This document shows, piece after piece, positions 23,365 through 34,402 of a stretch of 64,000 nt of DNA. Below the pieces are notes generated by a model. It worked only from the letters and a program-made list of their open reading frames with translations, had not been told where the DNA came from and searched no databases. The DNA comes from Sambucus nigra. Taxonomy: Eukaryota > Streptophyta > Magnoliopsida > Dipsacales > Adoxaceae. The stretch is taken from contig OX422213.1 of assembly GCA_949130495.1 (NCBI GenBank), positions 205,027,660 to 205,091,659 on the forward strand, given 5' to 3'. Position 1 is the stretch's first letter. Each line of letters starts with the position of its first letter. The translations under genes were made by a program, and so were the position numbers.

Positions 23365-24207
23365 TAATGTGCTGAGGGTCTAATGGATCTCGACGATCAA
23401 CCTTGCCTAGTAGTAGTGTATCGGGGGGGTTCCTTGTTTGGATTTCGCTTTGCGAGACACCCCACGCACGAATAAGGCATGGTGTTGAGACTGGGAAAAA
23501 GTTAGCCCTTAGTACTTGGGTTAACTAGAGCATCATCATTGATATTGCGCTAGGTTGCGATTTTAGATTTGAGAGGTGAGAAATATTATTGTTAAATGAG
23601 AGAGAATTACACACTTAACTATCATGCATTTTAGTCACATGGGAATCATATCAAACCGGGCCCTGACCCATATATATTTCTTTGTTTCTGCATATACTCT
23701 TTGTCGTACAGGTGCTCTATCGCATGGACACCCGTATTTACATTTCCATTCCGGTTGTCATGGAGCTACTGCATATTGCGGATGTTGTAGGTTATTTGTT
23801 TTAGACGCCTCTATCTTTTGTACTCTAGTTATGTTCAGTTTATTTATTCGGGAGTGTTGCCCATGCTTTGCACTCATTTATTATACTGTAATATTGAATT
23901 GTAATACTCGGTGTAACTATTTGTATTGGTTAGTTCACCAATAGCTTATTCAGTGATTATTTATTATATTGTTATTCTTTATCCGTTGATTTTTTATATC
24001 CACCGTTTTTGCAAATGGGATTGTCTAAGTGTTTTTCTTTTCTTTACAAATTTTTTTTAATTGACAGTCCATTTTCTAAAATGATTGGTGGTTATCTCGT
24101 ACTATTATTTTAATCGACAGTGATGCTGAGGATGGACCATCTATGATTCCTGTGATTATTAGAGTATTGGGCTAGCCACCTATTATTTTAGTAGGCGGGT
24201 TGTCACA

Positions 24208-24688
24208 TTTTGAGAACGTACCTAAGAAGGTTGAAAAGGTGGTTCTTTAGGGTAAAGGTGAGAAGTTAGGAATAAGTCATGACGGTGCTTTTACTTCCCA
24301 ATTAGCACCCGAGCCGGTTCCCACTTTAGTGTTAGATTCACGTGAGTCTCACCCTAACCCACCTAGGCATCCCATTCCTATTAGGAGAGCGCATCCTAGA
24401 GTTTTTTAGAAAGGTGTTCGTAGGCCTATATATGTTTGTTCCCATTGCAAAAGAAAAGGACACCTTAGGGAATTTTGCTTTAAGTTGAGTTATGTATCAT
24501 GTTTTTCTACTACACATGTTTCTTCCACACATGACACTTTCCATGCTCATGGGGACTACATGAGAGAGTTTGTACATTTAGGTGAGCAAGTTAAGTTTTT
24601 GGTCAAAACTTCACAGAATATGATGGAGGTTTTTCATAAGTTGGCACCACCTTTGGAAAATCACTCCGCACCTAAGATTGAGGTTTGA
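24208..24688 (+). pseudogene. gag: Element A gag, C-terminal part with second zinc knuckle
   Basis: After solo LTR D the frame continues ENVPKKVEKVVL, aligning with IEDRSGKMGKMLLG of element B. In-frame stops at 24250 and near 24407 break it. The second knuckle CSHCKRKGHLREFC is intact. Translation ends at 24688 (SAPKIEV), near where B passes into protease; A goes straight to the non-coding 3' region. Confidence 0.85.
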
Positions 24689-25987
24689 CTTGTTTACTAG
24701 CATAGGATGTTTTCCATGATGTCATTATTTGCCTATTTCTAGTTTGTATCATTTTTGTATGTTTTATTTTTTTGAAAAATTTTGAATAATACAAAAAGAT
24801 TTTATTTTTGATAAAATTTGTGAGAAAATCCAAAAAGATTTTTGTATTTTGTTTGCACCGTTTATGGATGGACACTTAGGATGACCACGTCACAACATCG
24901 TTTTCATGTGACTATTTGATAGTGTTTTGAGACAATAGGTCATTTCATCCATGTGCTTTATAATGTTTGGAGTCATTAAGATGTAATTAAGTGTTACTTC
25001 CTACATGTTTGACTCATGTTTTCCTTTATTGCACACATGCACGAATTTGTTTGAATATTGTGCTTGTCTTATCACATGTTGGTTGGGTGTTTTCACTTCA
25101 ATCATGTCCTTAAAACGAACCAAGCGCGATAAAACTTGATAAGAAAGTTCTGCATGTAAGATCCGTTTGTGAGTTTGTGTGCTTTGTTTGAAAACGATGA
25201 AGGGCTAAGAAAGATTATCATTTATCCTTTGCGATTAAGCCGCCATTTAAATTGGACCTAAAAAATTGAGGAATTTTATTATCCGGGGTCCAAAGAGGTT
25301 TAAAAGAGCTCGAAAAAATTAAAAGACAATAAAAATAAATTCATGCCAATTATGGGCCAATTAGGTTTTTGCACCAATTCTCCAAAGTTTGAGAATTTAA
25401 TTTATACACCTCTAAAAAGAAAATATATATGAAGGAGTTTGGATGGAGAATTAAAACGGGTTTAAAAGTCTTGAAAAAGTGTTACATAGTTTTGGACGTA
25501 TTGGTGTGGAAATCACTTTGACTTTGATTTGTTGATTTTCATAAGACGATGTCATCTAAATTCAACAAATTTTTACACCTAAGGATACTTTTGATGTTCA
25601 TTCGTTAGGAGTACACATATGCATCGTGCAGATATGATTGATTGAGTTTATTTTCCTATCGAATGTGTTCACACCCATACATTCCATTTCCATGACTTGG
25701 TTGTTTTAGTTTAAATACATGGTGTGATTTTTAGTATCTTATGTTTGTATGAAAAATTTGAAAAATCAAAAATAGTTAGTGAAATTTTTTAGGCATATAA
25801 GTACAAAGATTGAAGATCATTATGCTCCATACCCTGATGATAAAAGCTTTGAGATTTGATGAAGACTTTTGAAGAACAGTTTGAGATCTTGCAAATTTAT
25901 TCATGGGAGGGCAGATTTGTATAGACATTTGGTATGTGATAATTCAGATTTTTTATGTATGTACCGGCAAACACATAGGGGGAGATT
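24689..25987 (+). other. Non-coding 3' region and polypurine tract of element A
   Basis: About 1.3 kb between the gag stop and the 3' LTR, homologous to 34403-35942 of B and to 49098-50955 of J. The shared block near 25221-25273 includes GCCATTTAAATTGGACCTAA. The polypurine tract AGGGGGAGAT is at about 25977-25986. No pol sequence lies here. Confidence 0.8.
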
Positions 25988-27056
25988 TGTAAGGACATAT
26001 TTTTATAAGTCCGTTATCAATTTATTATGTCATATACCGCTACACTGTCGAGGAGCATTCAAGAACATTCAAGCATCAAAGACGGATCCGAATATCAAGT
26101 TATTCATCAAAAAGACTCCGTGAAGTTTAATTTGGTAAGGTTATGTTTTTAATATCTTAACTTTCCACTTAGAGCTTTTGGGATATTTTTACAAAATATT
26201 TTCTAAGTGTTGGAGTGGACTTTTTCGTCAAAATTTGAGAATGAGTATTTTTTCTAAGTATTGGAGCGGACATTAAAATAATATTTTTTTAATGCAAGAG
26301 TCGTTCAAATGACTTTGCACTGTCGTTCGAACGACATGCCAGTGTCGCGCGATGTCGTTCAAACGACATCTGTTTCTCGTTCGCGCGACATCCACTTCTC
26401 GTTCGAACTAGCTCTAATACCGAGGCAGCACCTTTTTGTATAAATACACATTAAATGGCTTCGTTTTTATTAATAAGTCCCAGGGTTTTGAAAGACAGAA
26501 AACTGTGAAATAGCAGAATTCTTTTTGACTTCTTCTTTTAGGGTTTAATGCCTTTTTATTTTCAATTCACAAAACTCCCATATGCTTTAGTGAATTTTTT
26601 TTGTGTTCAAGAACAATACTTTGCTTTTGTTCAACCTATGTGGAGAAGGCATCTCCATATTTAATCGGTGGATACCGAGTGTAGTCATTCTGCGTGTGGA
26701 CGAGCCGAAGACGATGAACCGACACCTAGAGGGTATTTTGATGTCTCTCGTATCTTTGAAGGTTTGCTGAAGGCACCGTGCATTACACACTTATGGGCGA
26801 TTATCAGGTTGTATGTAAGTCAAAGGTCTTGTGAATTCTTGAAAGTGTTATAAAAGGTTTTACCCAAAAGGTTTTTTTCCCTGAATCGGTCGTCTTTATT
26901 TTTCCATGAATGGTTAGAATGATTTATCACATTTAGATGCATGCTTAGGGGCCGAATTAATTTGGTTTAAAAATAGACTCTAATTAAATAAGGTTTACTT
27001 GTAAACTTGCGAATTAATTTTAATCGGTATCACACAACGCATTTATACGTTTTAGA
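25988..27056 (+). repeat. 3' LTR of element A
   Basis: It starts TGTAAGGACA directly after the polypurine tract AGGGGGAGAT and ends TTTTAGA, followed by the ATTCA duplication. The TATA box is at 26439-26446, and the palindrome cluster is at about 26301-26410 with a perfect TCGTTCGAACGA. The 61-codon open frame at 26668-26853 is LTR sequence, not a gene. Confidence 0.9.
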
Positions 27057-27380
27057 ATTCATAAGGGGTTGGGGGATTGTATTCCAACCTTACTTCTATT
27101 CTAGTTATAAATTCATAGTTTGTTCAGTTTTGCATGCGTAGTTAATTTCGATAGAATTTAATTATTTTCGTAGTAGTAGCAAATAATTTCCAAAAATTCA
27201 TCATTTTTTCCTTTCTTTTCTGAGTCAGCTGCAAGGTTACGTGTCTTCTCTATTCGTTGTTACGTGTATACGTCTTAATCCCTCTATTCGATACCTGCTT
27301 TATCGGGATATTACTTTATTGATCGGTTTACACTTGAACCGTAAGTAGCACGCACTATAGACACATTTTGAGTCACGTCA
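27057..27380 (+). repeat. Athila-type LTR, right part
   Basis: It begins with the second ATTCA target copy of element A (27057-27061) and ends GAGTCACGTCA, six bases before the primer site TGGCGCTGTTGTCGGGGA. No coding sequence is present. Confidence 0.6.
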
Positions 27381-27386
27381 AGTTTT

Positions 27387-27404
27387 TGGCGCTGTTGTCG
27401 GGGA
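27387..27404 (+). promoter_or_regulatory. Athila primer-binding site (tRNA-Asp type)
   Basis: TGGCGCTGTTGTCGGGGA differs by two transitions from TGGCGCCGTTGCCGGGGA, the known plant Athila primer site complementary to tRNA-Asp. Confidence 0.8.
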
Positions 27405-28027
27405 CTAGGTAGACTTTTAGGTCGGCCGAGTTACTAAAAAATTTTACTCTAATTCTTTAAAAAAGCCAAAAAAATTATAAAATCAAAGATTCAAATAAAA
27501 AAAGCCCAAAATATAGAACATCTCTCAAATCCCGTTCATGAAAAATCCTCATCAAACTCCTCAATCTACCCTGACTAGAATTTACGGAATCATATAGTCG
27601 AGTACGATCCCGATAGCCCACACACTCCAAATGCTCTTCAATTTTGGGTTCCACCTCATACACCGCCTAAATCCGTCATGAGTCACACATTGAGGCACAC
27701 TGTGAGCATGTCGAGTGAGGAATTAGAATCAATTGGAGAGAGAACCATGTCTAATAACGCTAGTTTTGGCATAGGTGAGGGTGAGCAGCCATATCGTCCC
27801 ATGAGAGAAGTCTTATATCCCGAGCGAACCGTCACTCTGGGATGCATTTTACTTCGGTATAATGCGGGATAATTTCATTTTTGCAATGGGATGATCCAGA
27901 TTCTTCCCACCTTTCACTGTATGGATTCGAAAAAGCCCTACCTCGACATTCGTGAGTTCGAGGAGGCATGCGATAAGTCAGCTTCTTTTTCGCAATGGGA
28001 TGATCCAGATTCTTCCCACCTTTCACT
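27405..28027 (+). pseudogene. gag: Athila 5' leader and truncated gag N-terminus
   Basis: About 270 bp of leader follow the primer site. From about 27678 one frame reads through PYRPMREVLYPERTV, a stop at 27870, then MIQILPTFHCMDSKKPYLDI and REFEEAC. These match the start of plant Athila gag (MIQ(M/L)LPTFHG, NPYLHIREFEEVC). Only this N-terminal block is present. It ends at a junction with element C, where 36 bp of the gag (27883-27918) are copied a second time (27992-28027). Confidence 0.75.
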
Positions 28028-28118
28028 AAGTAGATTAAGCATTATTTTAGATATACACTATCTAGTATCCCTACTATTATTACACATAAGTACGATAAGT
28101 CACCCAAGTATATATATG

Positions 28119-28164
<46 letters not shown>

Positions 28165-28260
28165 TATATATATATATATATATAGCATCTCCCAGACTTG
28201 CCACCACGATGCACATTTTCACACTCTGTTACCAAGTCCCAATCAAGGACTATCGGTTCG
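28028..28260 (-). repeat. Element C 3' LTR, distal part left of element B
   Basis: Homologous to 42032-42434 of the right LTR (shared AAGTAGATTAAGCATTATTT). It contains a compound (CA)n(TA)n microsatellite at 28120-28184, where the right LTR has TA runs and a MITE. Confidence 0.85.
28120..28184. repeat. Compound (CA)n(TA)n microsatellite
   Basis: About 21 CA units followed by about 11 TA units, within the LTR of element C. Confidence 0.98.
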
Positions 28261-29189
28261 TGTAAGGACATTTTGTCCAACATACTTGTATATGTCATTA
28301 GCCGTAACACCGTTGAAGAAATTCATGTCCACATCGTCATCAACGGAATCCGAGTATCGAATCAAGCAAGGAATCAGAAATCCAGTCAGCCGGACCGGTC
28401 CGCCTCAATGAAAAAGGAACCAATCCGCTAACATCCCGGACCGGTCCGCCAAGAAATTAAAAGAACCGATCAGCTTCCGGACCGATCCGCCTCCCTGCCG
28501 GACCGATCCGTCTTGCACATTGAAGCCAGTGAGCACCGAACCGAATGCGAACCGAATCAGCCTCAAATTAAAAGAATCGGTCTGCCATCAGACCGATCCG
28601 CCTAAGGCCCGGACCGGTCCGCCCTGGATAACCACGAACAGATCGTGTGGAGATTTTTAGGGCAAATGAATTCTTATTTATACCACGATCGGGGAGTTGG
28701 TTTTTTTAAGGCTTATACACGATTTCCAGAGTAGATAAACTCTAAGGCCTTCATGGTATTTGAGTCCATTGATTCATACCCATGATTCACACAACTTCCA
28801 AACCTATTGTGAATCAATTCTGGTAACCCAAGAACACCATTGCTGCTGTTCAACCCTTGTGAAGTGGACCGCTTCTTCCTCTTCATTGTTTCCCTACTGG
28901 AAAGAGATATTCCAGCCGCGACTACAGAATCCGATACCCGAGGGTAATTCTTAGTCAAAAACTTGTATTTCAGTGTAATCCGATTGTAAGCCGTTTCTCT
29001 TACAAATTATAGTGATATACAAATGGTTTTGCCCCTGTGGGGGATTTTTCCTTAAACTTTGTGTGTTGAATAATTCTTGCATGATTTCATATTGTTTCAA
29101 TCACACCTAGTTGCATGTTTAGGGTTAATTTGGGTTAAAAGGTATTTATTATATTATTTCTTATTTGAACGCAAGAGCCAACTCTTTCA
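28261..29189 (+). repeat. 5' LTR of element B
   Basis: Starts TGTAAGGACATTTTG and ends ACTCTTTCA. TATA-like TATTTATACC at 28675. Upstream of it (28390-28625) are at least six copies of a CGGACCGRTCCGCC palindromic word. Confidence 0.95.
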
Positions 29190-29192
29190 AAT

Positions 29193-29204
29193 TGGTATCA
29201 GAGC
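29193..29204 (+). promoter_or_regulatory. Primer-binding site of element B
   Basis: TGGTATCAGAGC, three bases after the LTR, complementary to initiator tRNA-Met. Confidence 0.95.
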
Positions 29205-29302
29205 AGGTTACGCTAATCTATCGTGTATTCCTATTTTCCGCAAAATTTTTCTAAGATATCAATTTTCTGAAAAAATTGATTTTTGAAAAAGTGCGTGTTC
29301 AA

Positions 29303-31227
29303 ATGGAGAAGTCATATTATAAAATGCCTATTTTTGACGGGTCAAATTATTCTTATTGGAAAGCCCGTATGAGGTCGGCTTTAAAAGTCATTGATGAACG
29401 TGTATGGATTCTGGTTGAACGAGGGTGGACTCCTCCCATCGTAACTGTTGATAATGTGACCAACTTGAAACCTGACATTACTTGGTCTGATGAAGAAATT
29501 AAATGGTCATCTTTTAATTCTAAGGGTCTAAGTGCTATTTCTGGGTCTGTCACACCTGATGAGTTCAAACGCATAATGACGTGCACCACGTCAAAAGAGG
29601 CATGGGATGTTTTACAACTCACCCATGAAGTAACTAATGCTGTGAAAGAGTCTAAGTTGCAAAACTTGACAACTCAATTTGAAACTATCACCATGCATGA
29701 TTCTGAATGCTTTGATGAATTTTATGCTAGACTTTCTGACATTGTGAATACTAGTTTTAATCTTGGTGAACAAATTCCAAATGCTAGAGTTGTTAAAAAA
29801 ATTCTTCGTTCTTTGCCTAAGCGTTTTATCCCTAAAGTCACTGTGCTAAATTCTATGGGTAATTTAAATACGCTAAAATTGGAAGAACTCGTAGGAGACT
29901 TGAAAACTTATGAAATTGATATGTTCCCTAAAAATGCTAAATCTAAAGATAAGGGAATTGCACTTAAAGCCCAAGAGAGAAGGAGTAAGGGGTCAGCTAG
30001 AAAGAGAGTAGAGTCATCTAGAAAGAGAGAGACTGACACGTCGGATTCTGAGTGCGATTTTGACTTAGATGATTTGGCTCTTTTCACAAAAAATTTCAAG
30101 AGGATTCTCAAATTTAAGAAAAATGGCAATTTTAAAGATAAAAAGAAATTTGAGAAAAATAAGTTTGAAAAGAAAAATGAAAAAGATTCCAAAAATCCTC
30201 CTCTAAAAGAAAGTGAGAGATGTTTTGAGTGCGACGGTAAGGGACACAGAGCGTTTGAGTGTGCCACTCGTCTGAATAGGGAAAAGGGTAAAGTTGTCCT
30301 AAATGCTACCATTAGTGACGACAGTGAGGTCGAGTCGGTGGACTCGGGAGATGAGTCACCGCATGAGCGTAACTTCACCGCGTTCATGGCTAGTCATGTG
30401 AATACTCCTAGTTCTCCTCACGACGATGAGGATGATGCTTCACAGGGACACCTCGACAATGAGAGCGAAGAAAGTGAGGGAGAGGAGGAAGGTAGTGAGG
30501 ACGAGAGTAACCTTCAACGCGCCTACGCCGAGTTATATAATGAGTCTTTTAAAACTAAAAAACGTAACAAGGCGTTAGTTCTTAGGATCACCGCGTTAGA
30601 AGAAGAGTTAGAAGAGACGAGAGAGAGAGAGTCCTCCACCTGCACCGCCATGAGAGACAGAGAGTCTGCCTGGGTTAGTAAAGAGAATTTTCTTAGAGAG
30701 AGAGAGAGAGCAGTTTTGAGAAAGAGAAAGCGGACTTGACTAAACAAGTGGCTAGACTTACTAGTGAGCTCCATTTCTCCATGGAGACTCGGAAGAAACT
30801 TGAAGCCCTTGTTGCTCAGCTTACTCATGACCTTTAGAGAGCTAGGAAAGTCAAGGTACAAATCGAGGACAGATCTGGGAAGATGGGAAAGATGCTCCTC
30901 GGTCCCGCTTTAGGTTTTGGTGACAGGCAAGGAATTGGTTTTGATGGTGCCTCCACGTCTCAAATTGCACCGGGACCAATTCCTGAGTTTACTACGACTC
31001 CTTATGGCCGTCATCAAAAACCAAGAAGGAGAGTTCGACCAAGAAAAGCAAACCAAGGTCCTCCTAATACTGTGCCCTTTTGCTCCCATTGCAAAAGAAA
31101 TGGACACCTTAGGGAGTTTTGCTATAGATTTGGTCGGACACGACGTACTTTTGCTCCTCCACATCATACTGATGAGTTTTCTAGTCTGAGAGAGCAAGTT
31201 GAGTTTCTAGCCGCCACATCATAGAGT
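29303..31227 (+). pseudogene. gag: Element B gag (two-knuckle SIRE-type), one frameshift and two stops
   Basis: Gag forms the particle and packages RNA. The chosen start is ATG 29303 (MEKSYYKMPIFDG), after the leader, because family members begin close to this PIFDGSNYSYWK block. Capsid motifs include TCTTSKEAWDVL and KKILRSLPKRFIPK. A basic Lys-rich stretch follows, then knuckle one CFECDGKGHRAFEC, an acidic region and a coiled coil. Loss of one T from a T-run near 30713 ends the first frame at 30739. Further changes are a TAG at about 30836 and a TAG at 31225-31227. Knuckle two CSHCKRNGHLREFC (about 31081-31122) is intact. The gag-pol boundary is not marked by a separate start; normally one polyprotein. 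Confidence 0.9.
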
Positions 31228-34200
31228 TTGATGGAGGAATTCCGACGAATGTCCTCACCGTCAATGAAAGCTTCCCGCATTCCGGCTAAAACCAACAAAA
31301 ACAACGGTAAACAAAAGGTTACCTATTCTTGGGTTCCTAAGAAAGAGAAAATGGCCCTTGTTGTCCATGTTTCTCTCAAAGCACATAATACCTCTCAGTG
31401 GTATTTTGACAGTGGATGCTCCAGACACATGACAGGTGATGTCTCCCTTTTTACTCAGATTGAGGATTATGATGATGGGAGAGTTACTTTTGGAGATGGG
31501 AGTAAATCTAGCATTGTAGGACGAGGTACTGTAGAGTTACCAGGACTTCCTAAGCTAGAAAATGTCTTGTACGTCAAAGGTTTAAAAGTAAACCTTCTCA
31601 GCATCAGCCAGCTGTGCGACGATGACTTTGCAGTAAAGTTTGACCGGGAAGCTTGTAAGGTCTATAATCAAGTCGATAAACTATTAGTGCAAGGGGTGAG
31701 GACAGAGGATAACTGTTATGGGACTGAGCCCAAATCCTCACTTGTCTGCAACAGCGCTACGATCACTCCTATGGATCTGTGGCACCAACGTCTAGGTCAC
31801 GTGAACGTGAGAGATTTGTCTCGTCTTGTTAAGAAAGACCTAGTACGTGGCTTACCATCTCTCGGAAAGCCAACTTCCACGATTTGTGGACCCTATCAGT
31901 TGGGAAAGCAAATTCGCAGTCCGCATAGGAAGTTGAATTCCATTACCACATCCCGTGTTCTTGAGTTGATACATATGGATCATATGGGTCCTACTCGTAC
32001 GGAGAGTATAGGTGGTAAGAGATATGTTCTCGTGATGGTGGATGATTTCTCTAGATACTCCATTATAGGTTTTCTAAGAGAGAAATCCGATGCTGTAGAA
32101 TTTTTAACGACCAAGTGCCGTGTCCTGCAAAATCAACACGGTGTCACTATTAACAGAATACGTAGTGACAACGGCATTGAATTTAAGGAAGCAAAGGTGG
32201 ATTTGTACTGTGATAGCCTTGGGATCAAACATGAGTTTTCTACTGTGAGAACTCCTCAGCAAAATGGGATTGTTGAGAGAAAGAATAGAACGATCCAAGA
32301 AATGGCTAGATCAATGCTTCAAGGTCGTAAGGTCTCTAGGCGATTTTGGGTAGAGGCAGTGTCTACTGCATGCCACACGGTGAATAGGGTGTGTCTGCGT
32401 CCACACACACTTCAGACTCCATATGAGTTGTGGACTGGCAAGAAGCCCAACCTGGCATATTTCCGTGTTTTTGGGAGTAAATGCTACATCCTACGGGATA
32501 GAGAGCAATTAGGAAAGTTCGACTCCCGGAGCGACGAGGGAATATTTCTAGGATATTCATCGAATAGTAGAGCATACCGGGTTTTTAACCTGAAGAGCTC
32601 TAGGGTTATGGAATCAATAAACGTTACCGTGCAAGATGACGAACCTTCGACGGTTATTGATCCTAACCTTCAGTGTGAGGATGAGGATTGTTCTGATAGT
32701 GATTTACCTGTTCCTCTCTCACACTCTGTGAACCCTACTCCTGAGTTAGGGGACACACCTGCTTGGGTTCACAATAGTCATGACCCTTCTGCCATTGTTG
32801 GTGATCCCACTCTAGGGGTCAAGACTCGTGCCCAGCTAGAGAACGTTGTTAGCCATCTTTGCTACACGTCCAAAGTCGAGCCCAAGAACCATAAAGAAGC
32901 ACTCAAGGATGAACACTGGATATCTGCTATGCAGGATGAGTTGCTTCAGTTTAAAAAGAATAATGTATGGGAATTAGTCCCCCGACCTAGTGAGACTAAT
33001 GTGATAGGTACCCGGTGGATTTTTAAGAACAAAATGGATGAATATGGTACCATAATCAGAAATAAGGCTAGGTTGGTCGCTCAAGGCTACACACAGATAG
33101 AGGGTGTAGACTTTGGGGAGACATTTGCTCCTGTTACGAGGCTTGAGTCCGTCCGTCTTCTGCTCGCCATCGCATGTCATCTGCGCTTGAAGGTATATCA
33201 TATGGATGTCAAGAGTGCCTTTCTGAATGGCATTCTACAGGAGGAGGTTTATGTGGAACAACCAAAAGGGTTTGAAGACCCTCAGCACCCTGAGCACGTC
33301 TACAATCTGAGGAAAGCCTTGTATGGTTTGAAGCAAGCACCCCGTGCTTGGTACGAGAGGCTTACTTCCTATCTCTTAGCTCGTGGCTTCAAGAGAGGGG
33401 GAGTAGATATGACATTGTTCGTCAGGAGAGATGACGGTGCTATTTTGGTTGCCCAGGTCTATGTGGATGACATAGTCTTTGGATCCACATGCTCCCAGCA
33501 TGCTCACCACTTTGAGGAGGAGAAGAAAAGTGAGTTTGAGATGAGCATGGTTGGTGAGCTTACATTCTTCCTTGGTCTCCAGGTTCGTCAGCTAGAGGAT
33601 GGGATGTTCATCTCCCAATCCAAGTATGCTAGAGACCTAGTGAAGAAATTTGGTTTAGACTCCGCTAAGCATGCAGGTACACCTATGAGTACCACTACTA
33701 AGCTTAGTAAGGACACTTTAGGCAAGGACGTAGAACAAACCTTATATCGGAGCATGATAGGTAGTCTTCTCTACTTGACTTCTAGTCGTCCCGACATCGC
33801 CTTTAGTGTTGGAGTCTGTGCGCGATATCAGGCATCCCCAAAAGAGTCACATTTACTTGCTCTAAAACGTATTATTAAATACGTGAGTGGGACTCTCTCA
33901 TACGGGATTTGGTATTCCTTTGATACCGATGACCATCTGTCCGCCTATTCGGATGCCGATTGGGCTGGGGATGTAGATGGATGTAGGAGAACTTCTGGTG
34001 GGTGTTTCTATTTCGGTTCTGCTCTTGTCTCCTGGCTGAGCAAGAAGCAAAATTCTATCTCTTTGTCCACAGCGGAGGCTGAGTATATAGCCGCCGGGAG
34101 TTGTTGCACACAACTCTTGTGGATGAAGCAAATGCTGGAGGATTATGGGATATCACAGGACACCATGACCAATTCCTGTGATAACACGAGCGCGATACAC

Positions 34201-34402
34201 ATATCTCGCAATCCAGTTCAGCATTCGCGCACAAAACACATCAGGATACGTGAGCACTTTATACGTCATCTAGTTGAAGAGAGTCGTATCCCTGAGTTTT
34301 GTTCCTACCGACCGTCAGTTAGCCGATATTTTCACGAAACCTTTAGATGCCCTTAGATTTGAGAGTCTTAGGAAATCTTTGGGGATTTGCACAGTTGACT
34401 GA
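31228..34402 (+). pseudogene. pol: Element B pol: protease, integrase, RT, RNase H
   Basis: A 1042-codon open frame (31228-34356). Protease active site DSGCS at residues 61-65. Integrase zinc motif HQRLGH ... ICGPYQLGKQ, where the second Cys of CxxC is Tyr. Integrase core HMDHMGP, RSDNGIEF and GIVERKNRT keep the D-D-E triad. RT has KARLVAQGYTQ, DVKSAFLNG and the catalytic YVDDIVFG (residues 745-752). RNase H has YSDADWAGD, STAEAEYIA and CDNTSAIHISRNP. An extra T near 34298 shifts the last residues; in the next frame FVPTDRQLADIFTKPLDALR follows to a TGA at 34400-34402. Domain order PR-IN-RT-RH defines Ty1/copia. Apart from the shifts and the integrase Cys, it looks close to functional. Confidence 0.93.

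Larger units (their letters stand above)
21069..24207 (+). mobile_element. Solo LTR D (Ty3/gypsy, probably Tekay-like) in element A gag
   Basis: The ends form an imperfect inverted repeat: TGTAATAACCC at 21069 and GGGTTGTCACA ending 24207. No primer site, polypurine tract or coding domain lies between. Removing it with 5 bp restores the gag frame between KV and ENV at the homologous point of element B. The flanking pentamers GTCTA and TTTGA do not match well, so the target duplication is decayed or lost. A TATA box (TATAAAT) is at 21524, followed by a GA-rich run at 21575-21596. Length 3139 bp. Confidence 0.75.
10942..27056 (+). mobile_element. Element A: SIRE-like Ty1/copia element, gag-only, split by CACTA and a solo LTR
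   Basis: The element is flanked by a perfect 5-bp duplication ATTCA (10937-10941 and 27057-27061). The LTRs are 10942-11985 and 25988-27056. Taking out the CACTA element and solo LTR D with their target copies leaves about 5.3 kb: LTR, primer site, gag, non-coding 3' region, polypurine tract, LTR. No protease, integrase, RT or RNase H sequence is present, so it is a gag-only derivative. The first roughly 150 aligned LTR bases differ at about a dozen sites, so it is clearly older than element B. Confidence 0.92.

Noticed and set aside
21069..24207. Claim of a clean target duplication for solo LTR D
   Set aside because: The flanking pentamers GTCTA and TTTGA share only two bases; a CTATG pair (21066 and 24141) and a GTCTA pair (21064 and 24023) were considered but do not fit LTR-type ends or the gag frame.
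28388..28625. CRISPR-like or operator array from repeated CGGACCGGTCCG words
   Set aside because: Spacing is irregular and both LTRs carry the same series, so it is part of the LTR.
30910..31197. Overlapping ORFs at 30910-31197 (-) and 30917-31189 (+)
   Set aside because: Shadows of the gag C-terminal part of element B, which carries the CCHC knuckle in the frame of 30883-31224.
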